Source: an uncultured Clostridium sp.
Lineage (GTDB): Bacteria; Cyanobacteriota; Vampirovibrionia; Gastranaerophilales; Gastranaerophilaceae
Assembly: GCA_905212085.1 (NCBI GenBank)
Contig: CAJMDF010000035.1
Location: 1-22,225 of the forward strand
Length of the DNA stretch: 22,225 nucleotides
Reading direction: 5' to 3'
Below the pieces are notes generated by a model. That model ran no database searches. It was not told the DNA's origin and saw only the letters and a program-made list of their open reading frames with translations. Of the stretch, positions 8,501 to 15,628 are shown in pieces. The first letter of the stretch is position 1; the number at the start of each line of letters is the position of its first letter. Both the position numbers and the translations under genes were made by a program.

Positions 8501-9504
8501 GTAGTATTACCTTTACCATAGTTTCTAACTTTAGCACCATCACCAATAGATGTACCTGTTACAGACGTAATTGTAATATTTCCGTTGTTATTAACAAATG
8601 TATTGCCTGAGCCCATATTGTCAGTATTTACAAGTGAATCAAATAAAGCATTAGCAGCAACATCACCTGTTAATGCTTCTGTATGATTGTTACCAATTCC
8701 TGCAACAACAAGTCCGTTTACGTTAACTTGTCCGCCCTGCATATTTACATCACCGCGAGCTGCAACTTTACCATTAATAGAAATAGCACCAGAATCTGCT
8801 CCAGAAACTAAACTTGATGTATCTATAGTCTTATCAGTAAATATCGCTGTATTTTTTGTATAGTCATAACCGTCTGGAACTATTACAGATGTCCCTTCAG
8901 GATTATCTGCATCATAACTTACATGATAATTATTAATATAATATTGATGATTTTGAGGTAAATTTAAATTTTTTGTCAAAGTATCATATGAAGTCTGTGT
9001 CGGAGCAATCACAGATAAATTACCAACATTCAAAACACCTGATGCACCAACAACCATACCTCCAGGTGATATAATCATTAAATTTCCATCAGATTTTAAT
9101 GCTCCACCTGCACTTTGTAAAGCATTAACAATACCATTAATATTTACACCTTGATTTACTAATGCAACAAATGTGTTTATATCACCTGATTTATCTCCTA
9201 ATGTTAAATCAGCACCAGTACCTGATTGATATTGATTTAAATAACTATAAATAAAGTTTAATACATCACCTTGAGACAAATCAATTTGACCAAATTGTTT
9301 AAAACCTGTAACACCATTTACAGCATCAGGTCCTATATTCCAAGTTCCATTAGTCAGAGATCCATTATTAGATTGTATTTTATTACCAGCTCCATCAGTA
9401 ATAGTTGAAGCCAATACTTGATATGTTAAAGATTGCTGCATAATCAGAAGCAAACTTAACATAAATGCAACCACTCTTTTTTTCTTTATTCCCAGTGTCT
9501 TCAT
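5557..9504 (-). CDS. Exported FHA/LktA-like adhesin with Asp-X stalk and C-terminal PilZ domain
   Basis: A 1315-residue multidomain protein. Residues 1-32 are a Sec signal (KKKR, then a hydrophobic core, cleavage after VLA). Residues 33-165 form a filamentous-haemagglutinin-type N-terminal domain ending in ISPGGMVVG and LNVGNLSVIAP. Residues 170-880 are Asn/Gly/Thr-rich beta-helix-like repeats. Residues 880-984 are acidic. Residues 985-1171 are strictly alternating Asp-X. Residues 1198-1293 are a PilZ domain with R1200xxxR1204 and D1227xSxxG1232, the c-di-GMP-binding motifs. The ATG at 9504 follows GAGG at six bases; an upstream in-frame TTG is not used. Export and adhesion are inferred from the family. 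No TpsB-type transporter gene is nearby. A PilZ domain on a signal-peptide-bearing protein is unexpected, because c-di-GMP is cytosolic. Confidence 0.88.
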   Translation of the reverse strand: MKTLGIKKKRVVAFMLSLLLIMQQSLTYQVLASTITDGAGNKIQSNNGSLTNGTWNIGPDAVNGVTGFKQFGQIDLSQGDVLNFIYSYLNQYQSGTGADLTLGDKSGDINTFVALVNQGVNINGIVNALQSAGGALKSDGNLMIISPGGMVVGASGVLNVGNLSVIAPTQTSYDTLTKNLNLPQNHQYYINNYHVSYDADNPEGTSVIVPDGYDYTKNTAIFTDKTIDTSSLVSGADSGAISINGKVAARGDVNMQGGQVNVNGLVVAGIGNNHTEALTGDVAANALFDSLVNTDNMGSGNTFVNNNGNITITSVTGTSIGDGAKVRNYGKGNTTITNTGTLGVNIAGEVSNAKGNLTVTNSAGDLLVDTTGLVRNNGTMTFNNNVSGTKLALNGTVENDGDLLVTNETGANGLLVGGNVTNNTGSATFTNKAGLLNVASVGKINSNGTSLTMQNTTGTGMTVAGTVNNNAGSATFTNNNGKLLVDTTGIVNSKGSNLLVYNDGTAGMDIQGKVNIDHANKINTVQFTNKNSNMTIGHTSNKDNISSNADVNISIENGNLLNNGVTHNLIATTNSANLNLDVTNGAIGEEVGPNDGIYTGIGTTARDLSKSVNVSIDGKIKATSTQGTNKSLINLASLDKNMNVDQIKADGRVILLADDSTNKGATPYDIRNAASDISKPNVEGDGISIIASGNIGEDGNSLTFRQNNGSYGNVDDQLDHTDNAHNGVDMLAIKNINVKGMDADTGNKLETNVGGLISREGSINAEFSGDTFIRETTAANEINITTRGKNLYIENLGEVPTYPQDYYGPNGNIHPDKVKITALDLGTSWPDDPADSKIIIKNGKIEGQGQGRPAHEQDLTLVADNAYAGGYHFHMGKDRGQVSDDPLRFNPSYVEEDSRTNPITTPEGGTVSIRAKAVRPNDVTDIGQDEADRNYYYGGSSQGGDEGYDGVNNEDLNGTNDPDKQGTEEDDDNLVVPKDEEEVIDTDADSDTDIDTDTDIDTDTDIDTDTDTDADTDLDTDTDIDTDTDVDTDADTDTDIDTDADTDTDVDTDTDTDTDVDTDTDTDTDTDLDTDTDIDTDIDTDTDVDTDADTDIDMDIDTDVDTDADTDTDVDTDTDTDVDTDIDMDTDTDTDLDTDTDIDTDIDTDTDADTDLDTDTDVDTDTDTDIDEPDIPKIDYGQALYKQRVVSDRVDSIDKRQYMRFGGEETQDLITFESTDDVISISDISRGGVSLRHNKKLKVGDIVPVHLTYGDLEINANVKIVSASDVKAGGQFIDLDQATANKLLYLSLLEKDQPIAQTIIQNKNISTTIEE
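5992..6552 (-). repeat. Hexanucleotide-type repeat encoding 187 alternating Asp-X residues
   Basis: On the minus strand every second codon is GAT and the codons between encode Thr mostly, with Ile, Val, Ala, Leu, Met and one Ser. This gives about 94 Asp in 187 residues. The six-base period is imperfect at the alternating codons, and longer blocks recur: the peptide LDTDTDIDTDIDTDTD occurs twice. Any gain or loss by slippage in multiples of six keeps the frame, so length is probably variable between strains. The block lacks Gly and does not fit RTX, thrombospondin type 3 or EF-hand calcium motifs. Confidence 0.95.
8030..8410 (-). repeat. Beta-helix repeat units in the adhesin gene
   Basis: The 19-base string GTAAATGTAGCAGAACCTG (plus strand) occurs at 8075-8093 and 8216-8234, 141 bp or 47 codons apart. 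A related string, around GTATCTACAAGTAA, occurs near 8045 and 8396. The peptides share N-N-x-G-S-A-T-F-T-N, a G-x-L-x-V strand and a G-T-G-M-x-V-x-G strand. This fits a right-handed beta-helix shaft built by tandem duplication. Confidence 0.7.
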
Positions 9505-9627
9505 AATTGACCTCAAATTTCTTTTTTATTGCACGTAAACACTTTATATTACATGTATATAAACGGTTTTAACCCGATATTCTTTACTATTTTTTATAAA
9601 ATGTTTACAAAAATTTATATTTTATAC

Positions 9628-9657
9628 AATATTGGGAAGAAATATCTCCCCAATATT
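9628..9657 (-). terminator. Hairpin after the 923-residue protein gene
   Basis: AATATTGGG (9628-9636) and CCCAATATT (9649-9657) form a perfect nine-pair stem around 12 bases, ending right at the stop codon of the upstream gene. No clean T-run follows on the minus strand, so termination may be partial and the adhesin may be partly co-transcribed. The 123 bases from here to the adhesin start are AT-rich; a minus-strand -10-like TAATAT lies near 9547-9552 without a convincing -35. Confidence 0.55.
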
Positions 9658-9658
9658 T

Positions 9659-12430
9659 TTATGAACTTATAGTACCTTGAGCTTTTACAAGTCTTTTGCC
9701 CTGAGGATTTACGTTTACTCCGGCAACAGTTCCTTTAACACCTTCAGGAATTGTTTTATAAACGTCTTTGTAATTATCAACCGGAACTAATTTTTTACCG
9801 TTGACTTCTAAATCTCTAAATAAATAGAAATTGCGATTTGACATTTCACCATTTATTTTACCTTTATAGGCTTTGGCAAAATCACTTGCACTTACAGGTG
9901 TACCATCCTCATACTTATATAATACATGGTATGCTGCAGGCCCTTGCCATTTTACAGCAGGTAATGCTTCAACATTTTCGCCAACTTCCATTTGACAGCT
10001 TCTTGTCTCTACTGTTGTAAATTGTGGAATTTCTAAAGATAAAGTTTCATCACCTTGCTCAGTATTTGACACTTCTTGTGTAAGGGCAAAAACATCATCT
10101 ACATTACGTCCTCGTTCATGAACTCCACCCATTGTTGCGAGCCCTGAAGCTGCTCCGCCAATAGCGCCTAAAATACCTGCATTTTTAGCGTTATCCAAAT
10201 GATTATTATCGGAACCGCTATATTCTTGACCTTTAGCCTCAACTTGTCCGCTATAATCTTGACCTTCAACATTTGCAGACCAATCTTGACCTTTAACAGT
10301 TATATTTTTATTAACAGTTTTAGAAAATTCTTCACCATTTACTTCATATTTAAATGTTGTTTTATCTTGGATAACTCTATCTGCTGTAGTACCAGAAATT
10401 ACTCTATCACTAGTTTTACCAGCAAAAGATACCATCTGAGAAGCTGTTGTTCCAGCAACCTCTAAAGCTCCTGATAATAAAGAGCCTAATCCACCGGTAC
10501 CAATACCAATAGCAGCACCAATACCTGCATTTTTCAGTACATGTAACAATCTTTTACCTGCAGTAGTATTTTTATCAACACTATAACCTGCAGATTCGAC
10601 CATATCTCTTAAAGAATTCAATTCTCTATTACCGATAGAATTATTTGAATTCCCAATTATATTTTCGAATTTTAATGTACCTGTTTCTCCATAAGGTGAT
10701 GGTAATTTCATATCTAATACGCTTCTGCCTTCTTGAAGTGTCATATTCAAATCTTTCAAGAAATTTTCTTTGGCATTTTTATCATCACCGAATAAAACTT
10801 TCATTTCAGCATCTGTTGCTCTTGAAGGATCACAACATATGCCCATAAATGTTTTCCATTTATCTTGACTAAATTTAAAATATCTATCTTTTCCGTTAAT
10901 GTTTGCTTTAAAATATCCGTTATCTTCATCTTCTTTAAATTGACTAGGATCAGTAATTTCATCACATAACATTGTAGGGCAAGCTTTTACAAGTGCACGA
11001 CCTTTTTTACCTATGTCGGTATGCACCTTACCATCTTCAGATGCATCTTTTCTTGCACTTTTTGAAAAATGTACTGTTGTATTTGGAACATCTTGTTGTA
11101 CTTGTTGATTTTTAACAAAATCATTAGCTTGTTCTTTTGCAAAGTATTCATTATCATTTGCAACTTCCTTTGGAGTTCTACTTTTCAAAACATCAGAAGT
11201 CGCCATTAATCTCAACAAAGTATTAGCATCATAACCACATGCTTTTGCCATACTTATAAGAGCACCTTTTCTCTTTAATTCAGGCGTTAATTTAGCATAA
11301 CTATCAGGAATTCCAATTACATTAGAATCCTTTAATGCATCCATAATTTGTTGTTGGTCTTCAGCATTTGTTGAATTTTGAATTTTATCTACTAATGCAT
11401 TTAATTTTGTTTTATCTTGATCATTTGTATATTTATTAATATACATTTGTATTATATCTGCATCATCACGCTGAATTTTCTTTTCTTTTGTACCGCCGAT
11501 TGTTGTTTTATATTGCAACATTTCTGCCATTTTTTTATCTATTTGTTTGTTATATTTTCGTTCTGCAACGTAAAGATCGATTGCATTTCTCAATTCAGGA
11601 TCAGCATTTGCAGCCAATTTTGCATATTCTTTTTCAGCATTTGCTTCAAGCTGTTTACGCACTTTTCTGCTTTCGCGCAAATCAGCAGGAACATCAAGAA
11701 TACTTTCTCTTGTAGTAGTAGTTGTTGTTAAACCAGCCTCAATAGATGCAGATCTTGAATCTGCATTTGCATATGTTGTTTGACCTACTTGTCTGTTTAA
11801 TTTTGTACGTAAAGCTTCTTCATTTTTGACTGCATAACGTCCATTTGATACAGGAGAATCACTAATAGTACCCTCTTGACCTAATGTAGTAATTACTTCA
11901 GGAGCAGAATCTTCTGTAAATTGGATATATTTATCAGCTTTAGGATTGACAAAATTTGCTTTATGTTGTTCCGCAAAAGCTTTTAGAGCATCATTTAATG
12001 CTGTTTTATTTGCATTATCAAAATTTATATTACCATCTTTATCTAATGATAAACTTTTCTGTTCGCCTAAAAATTTCAAAAATTCAGCTTTTAAATTATC
12101 ATCAGTTAGTCCCATTCTTTCTATTAACATAGAAGAAGAAACCGAATATGATTTTACAGGTTGACCAACAATTTCTCCTTTCGGAGGTTTAGTTGTTGTT
12201 TTTTCAACAGCAGTACCCATAACAGGTTTTTCTGCAGCTTTTGCACGCTGAACAGGTTCATTCCCGTTTACAGCCTGCGGATTTTCAACAATACCAACTT
12301 CTTTTTTATAAGCGTCAAATATAGCCTGTGCTTCTTGTTTTGATTTGGCTTTACTTAAACGTTTTTGTAATTCAATTTGTTGTTCAGCTGTAAATACTAC
12401 TTTGCCTGTGTTTTCAATTTGCACACTCAT
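9659..12430 (-). CDS. Unrecognised 923-residue protein with two glycine-rich hydrophobic segments
   Basis: I do not recognise a family. No signal peptide is present. The N-terminus (FTAEQQIELQKRLSKAKSK) and much of residues 1-450 look helical, charged and Gln/Lys/Ala-rich. Two Gly/Ala-rich hydrophobic segments stand out: about 632-663 (AGIGAAIGIGTGGLGSLLSG) and 749-772 (AGILGAIGGAASGLATMGG). Between them lies a short repeated motif, GQDWSANVEGQDYSG then KGQEYSG. A cluster of cysteines occurs near residues 480-530 (ACPTMLCDE, GICCDP). The hydrophobic segments resemble membrane-inserting or glycine-zipper helices, as in some secreted effectors, translocators or phage structural proteins, but this is only resemblance. 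AAAGGG lies about seven bases before the ATG. It is directly upstream of the adhesin gene on the same strand. Confidence 0.85.
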   Translation of the reverse strand: MSVQIENTGKVVFTAEQQIELQKRLSKAKSKQEAQAIFDAYKKEVGIVENPQAVNGNEPVQRAKAAEKPVMGTAVEKTTTKPPKGEIVGQPVKSYSVSSSMLIERMGLTDDNLKAEFLKFLGEQKSLSLDKDGNINFDNANKTALNDALKAFAEQHKANFVNPKADKYIQFTEDSAPEVITTLGQEGTISDSPVSNGRYAVKNEEALRTKLNRQVGQTTYANADSRSASIEAGLTTTTTTRESILDVPADLRESRKVRKQLEANAEKEYAKLAANADPELRNAIDLYVAERKYNKQIDKKMAEMLQYKTTIGGTKEKKIQRDDADIIQMYINKYTNDQDKTKLNALVDKIQNSTNAEDQQQIMDALKDSNVIGIPDSYAKLTPELKRKGALISMAKACGYDANTLLRLMATSDVLKSRTPKEVANDNEYFAKEQANDFVKNQQVQQDVPNTTVHFSKSARKDASEDGKVHTDIGKKGRALVKACPTMLCDEITDPSQFKEDEDNGYFKANINGKDRYFKFSQDKWKTFMGICCDPSRATDAEMKVLFGDDKNAKENFLKDLNMTLQEGRSVLDMKLPSPYGETGTLKFENIIGNSNNSIGNRELNSLRDMVESAGYSVDKNTTAGKRLLHVLKNAGIGAAIGIGTGGLGSLLSGALEVAGTTASQMVSFAGKTSDRVISGTTADRVIQDKTTFKYEVNGEEFSKTVNKNITVKGQDWSANVEGQDYSGQVEAKGQEYSGSDNNHLDNAKNAGILGAIGGAASGLATMGGVHERGRNVDDVFALTQEVSNTEQGDETLSLEIPQFTTVETRSCQMEVGENVEALPAVKWQGPAAYHVLYKYEDGTPVSASDFAKAYKGKINGEMSNRNFYLFRDLEVNGKKLVPVDNYKDVYKTIPEGVKGTVAGVNVNPQGKRLVKAQGTISS

Positions 12431-12445
12431 AATGAACCCTTTCTC

Positions 12446-12476
12446 TCAATTTTCAATTATTTGCACTGAAAATTGA
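12446..12476 (-). promoter_or_regulatory. 10-bp inverted repeat in the leader of the 923-residue protein gene
   Basis: TCAATTTTCA (12446-12455) and TGAAAATTGA (12467-12476) are perfect arms around 11 bases. A minus-strand -10-like TATAAA lies at 12486-12481, so transcription would begin near 12474, inside the outer arm. The element could be an operator at the transcript start or a 5' hairpin that affects translation or stability. It ends 16 bases before the ATG. Confidence 0.45.
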
Positions 12477-12615
12477 TTGTTTTATACTTCTCTATGTCCA
12501 TGTAAAAACTTTTTTTAACTAAAAATTGCCTATTTTTTACAGCGTTTAATTTTCTTTCTAGTAAAAATGCTGATTTTACAAGGTTTTAGAGATTTTCTTT
12601 TTCTTTACATTTGTT

Positions 12616-12651
12616 AATACTTTTTATATACTAAATATATAAAAAAGTATT
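12616..12651. repeat. AT-rich inverted repeat between divergent genes
   Basis: AATACTTTTTATATA and TATATAAAAAAGTATT pair over 15 bases with one bulged A around CTAAA. No gene ends here, so a terminator role is unlikely; it may be a protein-binding or cruciform-prone site, or an accident of base composition. Confidence 0.4.
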
Positions 12652-12800
12652 TGTATCAACATTTATTTAAGATATTTTTACACACCTTAAACTTAGCTTC
12701 TACAAAATTATTATCGGCAGAGTTAGACAAAATCTTTAAAAATTTCATATTTATGTTACATTTATTTACATTTTGTACTAAAATATTATCAGGAAAAAAT

Positions 12801-13148
12801 ATGGCTGATATATTTGAAAGACTTGCAAAATCTGAATTTAGAAGTAAATTTAAGCTTAGACAAAAAGAAAAAGATTACATCAGTGAAAAAGGGATTGATG
12901 TAATAAGATCTCACGCATGTGATTTTATTTCAAAACGTCTTGCCCCAAAAGACATTCCAAATGACGGGAAACAAACACCTATGAAAGGGCATCCTGTATT
13001 TATAGCACAACATGCAACTGCAACTTGTTGTCGCGGATGTCTATATAAATGGCATAAAATTCCACAAAATACAGAACTGACAAAAAGCCAACAAGATTAT
13101 GTCATTGATATAATAATGGAATGGATTAACAGGCAATTAAAATCTTAG
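12801..13148 (+). CDS. DUF4186 domain protein
   Basis: A 115-residue cytosolic protein matching the DUF4186 family over its whole length. The recognisable features are the N-terminal FERLAKSEFRSKFKL, NDGKQTPMKGHPVFIAQHAT (residues 54-73), TATCCRGCLYKWH with Cys76, Cys77 and Cys80, and the C-terminal YVIDIIMEWI helix. The conserved Cys-Cys-x-x-Cys with nearby His suggests a metal site, but no function is established. The ATG at 12801 follows AGGA at six bases and begins at the family's usual N-terminus; the longer upstream frame is not used. Its end overlaps the end of the convergent DUF2971 gene by 12 bases. Confidence 0.9.
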   Translation: MADIFERLAKSEFRSKFKLRQKEKDYISEKGIDVIRSHACDFISKRLAPKDIPNDGKQTPMKGHPVFIAQHATATCCRGCLYKWHKIPQNTELTKSQQDYVIDIIMEWINRQLKS

Positions 13149-14045
13149 AGGGATTTTTGAACGATTAACAGCTTTCTTTTCATACCCAAAATTTGATAAC
13201 ATACGACAAGTACTTGTATAAAAAATACTCTCATCTAATGTAGGTCCGATATTTATTGAATTTACTGTTTTTTTCAAAAATTTGTATTCTATATAAGGAA
13301 CAAACAAACCGTTTTTCTCACAAATTTTTGTCTGCTTTGCAAAATTTGTCCCAAAGTTGTTAATAAAAATTATTCTGTATTCTTTTTCGTCTTTAAAATG
13401 AGGATTTTTAAAAAATAAACTTATGATACTCAATATATCAATCAATTCAAATACAATATCTACAAGTTTATCTTGATTTTTAGGACTTTTAAGAGCTTTT
13501 TCATACTGTTTGTTCCATTTTTCAAAAATCAATTTTAATACGGTAATTTGTTTTTTTCTGTCATAAATAATATTTCCATATACAGAATTAAAACCGATTT
13601 TAACCATATCTGCAATCAAGTCCTGTTTACAAAAACCAATATTATAACCGGTATAGTTTTGCCCTTTAGCGTAATTATTCCATAAAGTTAAATTATCGGA
13701 TTCTGTAGAAAAGGAAATTGTGTAATACTCGTACTTATAGCCAAAATCGTTGGAGCCGTTAATTATATTTGTATACTTTGAATAAAAGTTTTCCTTAATT
13801 TTTGAAAATAAATCTTGATTAAGTTCAGGCATTTCATCTATAAGATTAAAGATTAATTTATAAGAATATGTAACCTCTTCTTTGTCATTAAGATATAAAG
13901 CGTTAGAAAATCTTATAGTACCTGATTCCAAAATACTCAACAATTTTTCGGGTTTTGTATAATGGTATAAAATACTGTTACTCCCGTCATCGAGTATTTT
14001 TTTTACCTTAGGAATTTTCTCAAGCAAACTGTCATAATCAAGCAT
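13137..14045 (-). CDS. DUF2971 domain protein
   Basis: A 302-residue cytosolic protein of the DUF2971 family. Diagnostic segments are LYHYTKPEKLLSILESG (residues 26-42), the ALYLNDKEE motif (49-57), and the pair FSTESDNLTLWNNYAKG and YNIGF near the middle. A conserved KDEKEYRIIF segment follows in the C-terminal half. The family is widespread in bacteria and often found near mobile or defence genes, but its reaction is not established; the YHYT and LND motifs loosely recall ADP-ribosyl-type folds. GGAGTG lies eight bases before the ATG. A minus-strand TATAAT at 14091-14086 is a likely -10. No mobile genes are nearby. Confidence 0.85.
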   Translation of the reverse strand: MLDYDSLLEKIPKVKKILDDGSNSILYHYTKPEKLLSILESGTIRFSNALYLNDKEEVTYSYKLIFNLIDEMPELNQDLFSKIKENFYSKYTNIINGSNDFGYKYEYYTISFSTESDNLTLWNNYAKGQNYTGYNIGFCKQDLIADMVKIGFNSVYGNIIYDRKKQITVLKLIFEKWNKQYEKALKSPKNQDKLVDIVFELIDILSIISLFFKNPHFKDEKEYRIIFINNFGTNFAKQTKICEKNGLFVPYIEYKFLKKTVNSINIGPTLDESIFYTSTCRMLSNFGYEKKAVNRSKIPLRF

Positions 14046-14156
14046 TTTTATAACACTCCAAAATAATATTAATCTTTATACTCACATTATAACATATTTT
14101 TATATAAATTATCCTGCAAAAAAATCATAAAACTGTTTTAATCCGTACTTTTTTAG

Positions 14157-14162
14157 TATAAT
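14157..14162 (+). promoter_or_regulatory. -10 element of pgi
   Basis: A perfect TATAAT with only a weak match upstream at the -35 position. Transcription would start near 14169, giving a 32-base leader with AGAGGT six bases before the ATG. Confidence 0.5.
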
Positions 14163-14200
14163 ATTGTATGTAAAATTTATTACTAAAGAAAGAGGTTATT

Positions 14201-15508
14201 ATGTTAACTAAAAATTCAAACGTAACAGTAAAATTTACAGGGGTTGATTTCAGTACATATTCTGCAAAAGTTTCAGAATTTGTAAAAGAATTTTCATCTC
14301 GTGCAAACCAAAAAGGTCAATTTTTAAATTGGGTAAACTTACCACAAGAACAAGCTAAAAGAGTAGATGAAATTTATTCATTAGCAGACAAATTAAAAGC
14401 ACAAACAGGTGCTAAAAAACTTAGCGTTATGGGTATTGGCGGTTCTAAACACACTGTAGAACATATGCTATCAATCAATGGCTTAAATGTTTGCCATGAT
14501 GTTGTAGAATTCTATTCAGACGTTGATTCTTCTAGTTTAGAAAGATTTTTATACAGATTAGGAAACGATGTTACAACATCTAACTTCATGATAGCTTCAA
14601 AATCAGGCTCTACTTTTGAAACAAAAGATGGTTTCTTAAGAGTTCTTAATATGTTAATTGATGCTTACAAAGCTCAAGGAAAATCTCAAGAAGAAGCTGA
14701 AAAAGCAGCTCACAAACACTTTATCGCTGTAACTGACGGTAATGCTGAAAAAAGTGAATTAAGAAGAACTTCTAACGAAAAAGGCTGGTTAGGCGACTTA
14801 TTTATTCACGACGACGTAGGCGGAAGATTCTCAGCTTTTGATGATCACGCACTATTCACTCTTGCATATGCAGGAATGAAAAAAGAAGATATGGTAAAAA
14901 TGTTAAACGCAGCTCAAGAAGTTTCTACAGAATCTTTAACAGCTGACTTAGATATTAACGATGCACTAAAAGAAGGTATCTTCTGGGCACACGCTAAAAT
15001 GAACGGAATTTTAACAACTGTTCATCAATACATGGGTTCAATCTTTGAAAATACAGTATACTGGCATGCTCAAATGCAAAATGAATCTGTAAAAGATACT
15101 CTAAAACAAGTAGCAAAAGTACCTGATGCAATGCACCACTCAGCAGAAGCACACTTCAATCCTGCTAACAAATTTGCATTTGCTCTAACTGTTCCGCAAG
15201 ATAACGGAGTATGCAGAGAAAATGCTGAAAGCTACATTGATGCATTAACAAAATCTTATACATCAACAGGTGCATTCTTCCTAGAAACAGCTAAAACTCT
15301 TAAAATGGGCTTAACACCTGAAGCTGCAGGTACATTAACTCAATTAAGAGCTTTTGCAACAGTCTACCAAGAAATTGTTGAAAAAATCATGGAAAATAAA
15401 TCATTCCCAGAAGTTCTTGACAGCGTATTGCAACCACACGTAGAATTCTACAAAAAGAATTTAAAAGGCGGAGTTGTTGTTCCTGGTAGAATTTCTACAG
15501 GAGCGTAG
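14201..15508 (+). CDS. pgi: Glucose-6-phosphate isomerase
   Basis: A 435-residue cytosolic enzyme that interconverts glucose 6-phosphate and fructose 6-phosphate in glycolysis and gluconeogenesis. Seen in order are MGIGGSKHTVEHM (residues 77-89), the phosphate-binding SKSGSTFET (133-141; SKTGTTxET in most relatives), VGGRFSAF, and WHAQMQNESVKD, whose Glu295 sits where the catalytic base of the family lies. The His-containing HHSAEAHFNP and a Lys-rich C-terminus complete it. The sequence departs from textbook Pgi at several motifs (Ser for Thr in the phosphate loop, no GK after the catalytic Glu), so it belongs to a divergent short-form branch. The gene stands alone between its own promoter and terminator. 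Confidence 0.92.
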   Translation: MLTKNSNVTVKFTGVDFSTYSAKVSEFVKEFSSRANQKGQFLNWVNLPQEQAKRVDEIYSLADKLKAQTGAKKLSVMGIGGSKHTVEHMLSINGLNVCHDVVEFYSDVDSSSLERFLYRLGNDVTTSNFMIASKSGSTFETKDGFLRVLNMLIDAYKAQGKSQEEAEKAAHKHFIAVTDGNAEKSELRRTSNEKGWLGDLFIHDDVGGRFSAFDDHALFTLAYAGMKKEDMVKMLNAAQEVSTESLTADLDINDALKEGIFWAHAKMNGILTTVHQYMGSIFENTVYWHAQMQNESVKDTLKQVAKVPDAMHHSAEAHFNPANKFAFALTVPQDNGVCRENAESYIDALTKSYTSTGAFFLETAKTLKMGLTPEAAGTLTQLRAFATVYQEIVEKIMENKSFPEVLDSVLQPHVEFYKKNLKGGVVVPGRISTGA

Positions 15509-15569
15509 CCACTTAAGTTATGTATAAATTTTGCAAACATAACTAAAGAAAGAGCGTAAAAACAAAAAT

Positions 15570-15606
15570 AAAAAGCGAGAACATGAAAATGTTCCCGCTT
15601 TTTTAA
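15570..15606 (+). terminator. Intrinsic terminator of pgi
   Basis: A long stem, AAAAAGCG, one A-C mismatch, GAACAT paired with ATGTTC and CGCTTTTTT around GAAA, runs into a T-tract about 60 bases after the pgi stop. Confidence 0.9.
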
Positions 15607-15612
15607 TTGATG

Positions 15613-15621
15613 TGGTATTAT
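15613..15621 (+). promoter_or_regulatory. Extended -10 promoter of the DUF4145-like gene
   Basis: TGG-TATTAT is an extended -10 box (TGnTATNAT). The -35 position falls in the pgi terminator and is not matched. The ATG begins seven bases after the -10, so the message would be leaderless or nearly so. Confidence 0.45.
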
Positions 15622-15628
15622 TTTTTAT

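Larger units (their letters stand above)
12431..12800. other. 370-bp AT-rich region between divergent genes
   Basis: This holds the leader and promoter of the 923-residue protein gene on the left and the leader of the DUF4186 gene on the right. A long AT-rich inverted repeat lies in the middle (12616-12651). A possible plus-strand -10 TAAAAT is seen near 12777, with no clear -35. A plus-strand frame is open from 12651 into the DUF4186 gene, but the part before 12801 has no family similarity or ribosome site and is taken as non-coding. Confidence 0.6.

Noticed and set aside
9505..9658. A strong promoter for the adhesin gene
   Set aside because: TAATAT near 9547-9552 has no acceptable -35 at 16-18 bases, so I could not call a promoter with confidence.
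12651..12800. N-terminal extension of the DUF4186 protein
   Set aside because: The 50 extra codons encode a Phe/Leu/Lys-rich stretch with no family similarity, and the ATG at 12801 has a good ribosome site at the family's normal N-terminus.
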